This document shows, piece after piece, positions 25,800 to 29,750 of a stretch of DNA of 29,750 nucleotides. A program made the translations under genes and the position numbers. This DNA is from a virus: positions 1-29,750 of IMG/VR virus record IMGVR_UViG_3300044655_000282, one strand, 5' to 3'. The notes under the pieces are model-generated. The model made no database searches. It had not been told where the DNA came from and was given only the letters and a program-made list of their open reading frames with translations. Numbering within the stretch: position 1 is the first letter of the stretch; each line of letters opens with the position of its first letter.

Positions 25800-28057
25800 A
25801 CATTCAAGGAGCTAATATTCCCTTTATTATTATATGTAGCAAATTTAATGCTTATTTTTGACTCTTTTCTCTCAGGTTGATATAAGTGCTTTTGACAAGC
25901 CATAATAGCCAATCCTGAGCTAATTGTAGCATCATACATTGTACGATCACTGATGTCAAACTTAGCCCAATCCTCAAGGGTCCTAGTAAACGGCATATAG
26001 CCCATCTCATCTTCGCTTACCATACCGACATACTTCTCGATGTATGACTCAACAGCTGCTGCGTGCGCTTGCTTCACATCCTCAGATGAGTTTGGTATAC
26101 CACCTAGCTCACGCTCTGTCTTTGACAACTTGTTGTACGTCTTGTCAGGTCTGTTAATACAGAACCCTCTATAGCCTCTGTTCTTAAAGTGATATAATAG
26201 ACGAGGTTTATTGTTCTCAATTAAGATTGGCATACCATAAAACACGCACGCCATCAATACCTCCTCAAAGAATACCTCAGCAGTCTGAGGACGGGCGACA
26301 TATTCCAAGAAGAACTGATTGATAGGGGCATCGTCCATATGGAACTTGGTAAGGCCATGCAGTGCACCATTAGACCCACGTCCAACAACAACACCTGATA
26401 TATCGTAGGAGTCACACCCAAATGCGCCAATGTGCTCATTGCCCGGGTGTCTTATTCCATTCTTTTCATATACATTGTTCTGAAGGCCTTTATTTGGCGT
26501 CCATCCAACCAAAAACCTACCTCTTTTGTCAGGGGTAAATATAACCTTGGTATCCTTGATGCCATCCTTCCAACTAAAGCTGCCTCTAGTCAAATGGTGC
26601 TCTTGAATCAATGTATCATTGTAGTCAATCTGCTGATAAATTCTTGTGAGATTAAATAACGCAGCCTTACTCTCATCACGGAACGCGTGTGACTCTGTGC
26701 GTGGGAACTGACGGTAATACTCATTGAGAGCATCAGGGTCATTCTTAAGCGAGTCAACCTCAGCCTCCCAATAGTCAATGGCACCATTAACAATCAACGC
26801 ATCATCAACACCTCTGATTGGCGCAGGTGGTCTTCTTAATACGGGAATTCCGTACCTATCAATAAAGCCCTCCATGTTCCACTCCATTGGAATAAACAAG
26901 CTATATAAGCCTGACTTGGTCTGACCATTGGCATTGCGAGTATATGGATCAGAGTCCTCATACAAATTTTTGTAGTTCTGACCACCCTTGCTCAGTGCAT
27001 TTGATGTTGAGCCCATCATGCACTTACCGATAATCTTAGATCCCAAACGCAAACACGTCTTTGTTACACGCCAATTGTTTAGGATGTTATTTGGCTTTAT
27101 CCATTTAGCGCTCTCATCATGTGCTAAGAATAGTAACTTCTCACCATCGTATGAGTTCTCGTCAGTATTCTTCCAATCTATTGTTGTGTCAAGGCCATCT
27201 ACGATATCATCGTCAATGTCATGCATATTTTTCTTAGTAATCTTAGATGCCGGCACGCGGTAGGCAAGCTCTGTCTTTGGCTTGTCCATACCATCCATGA
27301 CAGGCTTGAAAAAGAATGGAAGGTTGCTGTTTATTGGCACCACCTTATCAGTGAACATCTTCTTGGCATCAGAACCTGTTTTTGATAGGATACCAACGCG
27401 TGCATCTTTTGCAAGGGTTGCAATGTTCACGCACTCTGATGATGACATAAATGAGAAACCTGAGCGGCGTATTTTTAAGTACACCATTCCAAATGAGCGC
27501 GTATCAGCCTTACAAGCTTCCCAAAATATAAAGAAGATGCGATTGGCCTCACGAAAGTCAGGATAACCGATATCAATCTTAGACCACTGCAAGTACATAT
27601 AATGAGAGCCTGTGATGTATGTTGGCTTTCCATTATTCATAAACCAATGCCCATGATCTCTTCGATCAAACTGCTCCTCAATATAGTCTACATATTTAGC
27701 CTTGAACTCCTTAGGCATCTCATGCCATTGGAAGATTGACTGAATTCTAGACAGTTGTTTTGGAAGTTCAACTCTAGACCAATACTGCTCGGATGACTTA
27801 TCACTGCGTTTCTCACAGTTATTGGGTGCAAGCGGAAGTGCAATATACAGACCATTAATGAGGTATATATCACCTATCTGACCTGTCTTTGATATTACAA
27901 TGAGGTTGTATTGGTCAATGTAACCATACTGCCAACTGTAATTTCGGTTCTTCTGATCACGAGTGTGTTTTTGTATGTGATCATTGGCAAGACTATAAAG
28001 CTTATTTAGCTCTCCGCTCTGCGAATCCTTGCTTAGTGTCAAGTTTTTGCGATTCAT
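25796..28057 (-). CDS. terL: Terminase large subunit (DNA-packaging ATPase and nuclease), 753 residues
   Basis: The ATPase part shows a Walker-A-like segment KIRRSGFSFMS (195-205), a Walker B LLFLAHDE (308-315; D314, E315) and a coupling motif GSTSN (349-353). PRTESHAFRD (452-461) is the usual link to the nuclease. The RNase-H-like nuclease has acidic candidates D549 (GCDSYD), E614 (LIENN) and D709 (TMYDA). The Walker A lacks the classical GKT/S and is arginine-rich, as is common in T4-like and crAss-like terminases. The start at 28057 is fixed by a strong Shine-Dalgarno sequence and lies inside the preceding gene (56-base overlap); no other Met occurs before residue 114. It feeds DNA through the portal encoded next. 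Confidence 0.96.
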   Translation of the reverse strand: MNRKNLTLSKDSQSGELNKLYSLANDHIQKHTRDQKNRNYSWQYGYIDQYNLIVISKTGQIGDIYLINGLYIALPLAPNNCEKRSDKSSEQYWSRVELPKQLSRIQSIFQWHEMPKEFKAKYVDYIEEQFDRRDHGHWFMNNGKPTYITGSHYMYLQWSKIDIGYPDFREANRIFFIFWEACKADTRSFGMVYLKIRRSGFSFMSSSECVNIATLAKDARVGILSKTGSDAKKMFTDKVVPINSNLPFFFKPVMDGMDKPKTELAYRVPASKITKKNMHDIDDDIVDGLDTTIDWKNTDENSYDGEKLLFLAHDESAKWIKPNNILNNWRVTKTCLRLGSKIIGKCMMGSTSNALSKGGQNYKNLYEDSDPYTRNANGQTKSGLYSLFIPMEWNMEGFIDRYGIPVLRRPPAPIRGVDDALIVNGAIDYWEAEVDSLKNDPDALNEYYRQFPRTESHAFRDESKAALFNLTRIYQQIDYNDTLIQEHHLTRGSFSWKDGIKDTKVIFTPDKRGRFLVGWTPNKGLQNNVYEKNGIRHPGNEHIGAFGCDSYDISGVVVGRGSNGALHGLTKFHMDDAPINQFFLEYVARPQTAEVFFEEVLMACVFYGMPILIENNKPRLLYHFKNRGYRGFCINRPDKTYNKLSKTERELGGIPNSSEDVKQAHAAAVESYIEKYVGMVSEDEMGYMPFTRTLEDWAKFDISDRTMYDATISSGLAIMACQKHLYQPERKESKISIKFATYNNKGNISSLNV

Positions 28058-28283
28058 GTGTTACCTCCTCTAAACTAGCTTTTTCAGCTTCAATTCTATT
28101 TAATATGTCGAATGCATCAAATATAGCCAATCGTTTTGACGCGGCAGCATTCTTTAACTTATCCGCAGCCAAGTCATCTTCTGAGTCAATCTTGATGATA
28201 TCTTCTTTAGCAACTTTGATGAGCTGCTCAACAGCTTTGTATCCGGCCTCAATAATCTTATGCCTTAATTCTTTTGGGTTCAT
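28002..28283 (-). CDS. Small helical protein in the small-terminase position, 93 residues
   Basis: The protein is all-helical and charged (KAVEQLIKVAKEDIIKIDSE, then KLKNAAASKRLAIFDAFDIL), with a polar tail. It lies directly before and overlapping the large terminase. Position, size and helical content suit a small terminase subunit, but no helix-turn-helix is clear, so the role is a guess. Its start overlaps the stop of the previous gene in ATGA. The last 56 bases double as the start of the terminase and carry its Shine-Dalgarno sequence. Confidence 0.82.
   Translation of the reverse strand: MNPKELRHKIIEAGYKAVEQLIKVAKEDIIKIDSEDDLAADKLKNAAASKRLAIFDAFDILNRIEAEKASLEEVTHESQKLDTKQGFAERRAK
28063..28069 (-). 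promoter_or_regulatory. Strong Shine-Dalgarno sequence (AGGAGGT) for the terminase start
   Basis: The minus strand reads GAGGAGGTAACACATG, with AGGAGGT five bases before the ATG. It is inside the 93-residue gene, where it codes Glu-Glu-Val. I checked the other starts in this window and none has a comparable sequence, so this one decides the terminase start. Confidence 0.7.
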
Positions 28284-28843
28284 AGCTTAATTGTTATTTG
28301 ATGGTCATACATTCTGTACAGCTTCTCTTCATCTACAATAAACTCATACTCGCTGTCAGGCTTGAAGCATACCTTGTCGCCGGCTTTGATGCCCTTTGAC
28401 AATAGATACTCATTTGGATATACCATAATGGCCATTAGTGGCTCCTCCTCAATTGGCTTGTAGATAAATGACTCCTCAGGCTTTATGGGCTTGACAAAGC
28501 AATACCTGTCATAAGCCTTCCAATCTGTTCCATCATGGAACATAAAGAACTGCTCATCGTCAACAAAGAAAAGGTCTTCCTTAAAGAAGCTCTTACCGCT
28601 CTTACGGCGGCCCTTCATGTCGTTATAGAACTTGAACACGTTATGGTGAACTAGAAGTTTGTGGCCAACTTTAATTGGTCCTTTGTAGCCAATGGGTAGC
28701 TCAACAACATCAGCCTCTCTATTTGAGAACCTAAAATCTTCTTCAGAAGTATTGACAATAAAATCAATACCTCCTATTTCTTTTGTGTTGTTGTATCTTT
28801 TTCCCTCCTTTGGCTTTACTATAAAGTAAAATGGAGATTGCAT
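28280..28843 (-). CDS. GroES-like (co-chaperonin fold?) protein, 187 residues
   Basis: The C-terminal part reads GIKAGDKVCFKPDSEYEFIV, then DEEKLYRMYDHQITIKL. This follows the GroES ending pattern (GDxVxF, a loop, then a strand with a 'dEeklYrm...I' tail). An earlier stretch, VELPIGYKGPIKVGHKLLVH, has a second GroES-like GxKVGxxLLVH look. The middle contains KSGKSFFKEDLFFVDDEQFF and YDRYCFVKPI. I recall proteins like this beside terminase genes in Bacteroidota phages. A capsid-folding co-chaperonin like T4 gp31 is possible, but residues of a mobile loop are not evident. It overlaps neighbours by one base upstream (TAATG) and four downstream (ATGA), so it is translationally coupled to both. 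Confidence 0.85.
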   Translation of the reverse strand: MQSPFYFIVKPKEGKRYNNTKEIGGIDFIVNTSEEDFRFSNREADVVELPIGYKGPIKVGHKLLVHHNVFKFYNDMKGRRKSGKSFFKEDLFFVDDEQFFMFHDGTDWKAYDRYCFVKPIKPEESFIYKPIEEEPLMAIMVYPNEYLLSKGIKAGDKVCFKPDSEYEFIVDEEKLYRMYDHQITIKL

Positions 28844-29070
28844 TAGATATTTACATTATATTCGATTGCGACAGGGACTGTGTTATTAAACTCCTTCCAA
28901 AGGACAACCTCACTCTTTTCGTTTTCAATATAAATCTTAATTGATTTCCTGTCGTCATCATACTTAATGAGATGAATTTCTTGGGTATCATTCAAGACCT
29001 TTTGACCTACGATGTAGTGCATTGCGCCACCCTTGTAATCGGGTCCAACAGATATCTTCCTAATATGCAT
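28843..29070 (-). CDS. Conserved small protein of unknown function, 75 residues
   Basis: It starts MHIRKISVGPDYKGGAMHYI and is mostly beta-strand, ending with VPVAIEYNVNI. There is no cysteine, signal peptide or membrane segment. I recall very similar short proteins before the terminase in Bacteroidota phages, but know no function. Its start and stop are both TAATG one-base overlaps with the neighbours, so it is read as part of the same translationally coupled series. Confidence 0.85.
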   Translation of the reverse strand: MHIRKISVGPDYKGGAMHYIVGQKVLNDTQEIHLIKYDDDRKSIKIYIENEKSEVVLWKEFNNTVPVAIEYNVNI

Positions 29071-29750
29071 TAGCTAAGTTTCCAAATTTGAATTTGAGAA
29101 GACGGAACATTAGGCCAACCCCCCAATACCGTGTGACCGTATAAGCCACCTTGGTTTATACCTGATGAGTCGCGCATAATTTGAAAACGCATTACATCAC
29201 CTGCTTGCGCCTTAAATGGAATAGTTACCTCATACGGTATATCTAAGTTTGGTGAATCAAGATGAAAACCCTTTGTAGCACTAATTTGAGTTCCATTTAA
29301 AAGAACTCTAAATAAAAGAATAGCTACACCACCCGATGAACCTTGTCTCTCAACAGAACCAAATGCATTTATAAAGTAAACACCACCTGTATTAAATGTG
29401 ATTGTACCACCTGCATCAAGTGAAACATCTACATTTGATTGTGCAGCGCCAAATGATACAAGTAATGGTGTATCTAATGCTGATGGAGCTTGTGTAGCAA
29501 ATGATGTACCGTTTAAAACTTGAGGAACACTTAACGTATTTGCAGTTAAGTATGTATTAGAGTCAACTGTTCCGTTAGCCTTCAAGAACTGAGCAGATGT
29601 ACCGCCAACTTTTATAAAAGAATTAGCAGTGATGCTGTTAGAACCTAAGTTTACATTAGTGGATGCGCCTGTGTAAGGAACAAGACCTGACAATGATGAA
29701 GATGTCAAATATGTATTTGCATCAACTGATCCATCAGCCTTCAAGAACTG
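29070..29750 (-). CDS. Fibre-like protein, C-terminal fragment (5' end beyond the window)
   Basis: The frame is open through the right edge (codons for Gln-Phe-Leu precede the first apparent start, which is a TTG inside a repeat), so the gene begins outside. The visible N-terminal part has fibre repeats (QFLKADGSVDANTYLT, then QFLKANGTVDSNTYLT). The C-terminal 150 residues look like a C1q/TNF-type beta-sandwich: DTPLLVSFGAAQSNVDVSLD, GTITFNTGGVYFINAFGS, AGDVMRFQIMRDSSG and a closing IQIWKLS. Such heads trimerise at the tips of phage fibres. It may be a tail or head fibre used for adsorption. The stop overlaps the next start as TAATG. Confidence 0.88.
   Translation of the reverse strand, partial: QFLKADGSVDANTYLTSSSLSGLVPYTGASTNVNLGSNSITANSFIKVGGTSAQFLKANGTVDSNTYLTANTLSVPQVLNGTSFATQAPSALDTPLLVSFGAAQSNVDVSLDAGGTITFNTGGVYFINAFGSVERQGSSGGVAILLFRVLLNGTQISATKGFHLDSPNLDIPYEVTIPFKAQAGDVMRFQIMRDSSGINQGGLYGHTVLGGWPNVPSSQIQIWKLS
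29578..29750 (-). repeat. Fibre repeat with a 159-base (53-residue) period
   Basis: The 14 bases GCCTTCAAGAACTG at 29578-29591 recur exactly at 29737-29750, in the same frame. The protein copies are FLKANGTVDSNTYLT and FLKADGSVDANTYLT, separated by 53 residues. A stretch starting LVPYTGASTNVNLGSNSITA lies between them. More copies are likely beyond the right edge. Confidence 0.7.

Noticed and set aside
29070-29744. A complete 224-residue gene starting with TTG at 29744
   Set aside because: The TTG is the Leu codon within the repeat QFLKADG. The frame stays open to the edge, and the second repeat copy shows the same residues, so the gene is cut by the window.
1-29750. tRNA genes, integrase, attachment sites or insertion sequences
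   Set aside because: The gaps are all shorter than about 110 bases and contain only promoters and terminators. No cloverleaf, integrase motif or flanking repeat was seen.

Overview
The window is a contiguous block of a tailed-phage genome, almost certainly a short-tailed (podovirus-like) phage of a Bacteroidota host. Every gene I can support is on the minus strand and packing is very tight, with four-base ATGA and one-base TAATG overlaps. No stretch over 300 bases lacks a gene, and I see no tRNA, rRNA, CRISPR array or insertion sequence. The Bacteroidota assignment rests on three signs. Most intergenic gaps carry a TAnnTTTG promoter core, one of them with a TTTG box exactly 19 bases upstream. 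Starts almost always lack a Shine-Dalgarno sequence, and the capsid gene has an A-rich leader. The protein families and their order also resemble those of crAss-like phages and related Bacteroidota podoviruses. That comparison is from memory and not from a search.

Read in the direction of transcription (right to left), the layout is as follows. (1) 29750-25796 is a packaging block: the C-terminal end of a fibre-like protein (its gene is cut by the right edge), a 75-residue conserved small protein, a 187-residue protein with a GroES-like look, a 93-residue protein in the small-terminase position, and the large terminase. (2) 25799-19948 is the head block: portal with a long glutamine-rich helical tail, a scaffold-like acidic protein, the major capsid protein followed by a terminator, and a head-associated protein of unknown role. 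(3) 19947-19839 is a regulatory knot: a consensus promoter, a perfect-stem terminator about 65 bases downstream, and a second promoter core just past the terminator's T-tract. (4) 19838-11340 is the neck and tail block: two ring/connector-like proteins, a 1563-residue nozzle/muzzle-like protein, a cysteine-rich protein and a 267-residue protein that looks like the detached C-terminal part of the nozzle. (5) 11305-1 is the ejected-protein block: a 276-residue internal protein with a hydrophobic N-terminus, a 536-residue internal protein, and the first 2945 residues of a giant multidomain protein that runs off the left edge.

The giant protein is the most striking object. It has two N-terminal YTKS repeats, an Ala/Gly-rich possibly membrane-active region, two separate zincin (HExxH) domains, a WCT domain followed by about 16 leucine-rich LGNLxxVGG repeats of 20-22 residues, and a C-terminal region typical of large phage polyvalent proteins. 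Base composition switches sharply along this single reading frame, and the switches coincide with domain boundaries, as if domains had been inserted as cassettes. Other points worth a second look are a 67-residue five-cysteine module shared without gaps by two adjacent tail proteins, the apparently split nozzle, the short promoter-to-terminator RNA unit, and a single strong Shine-Dalgarno sequence in front of the terminase.
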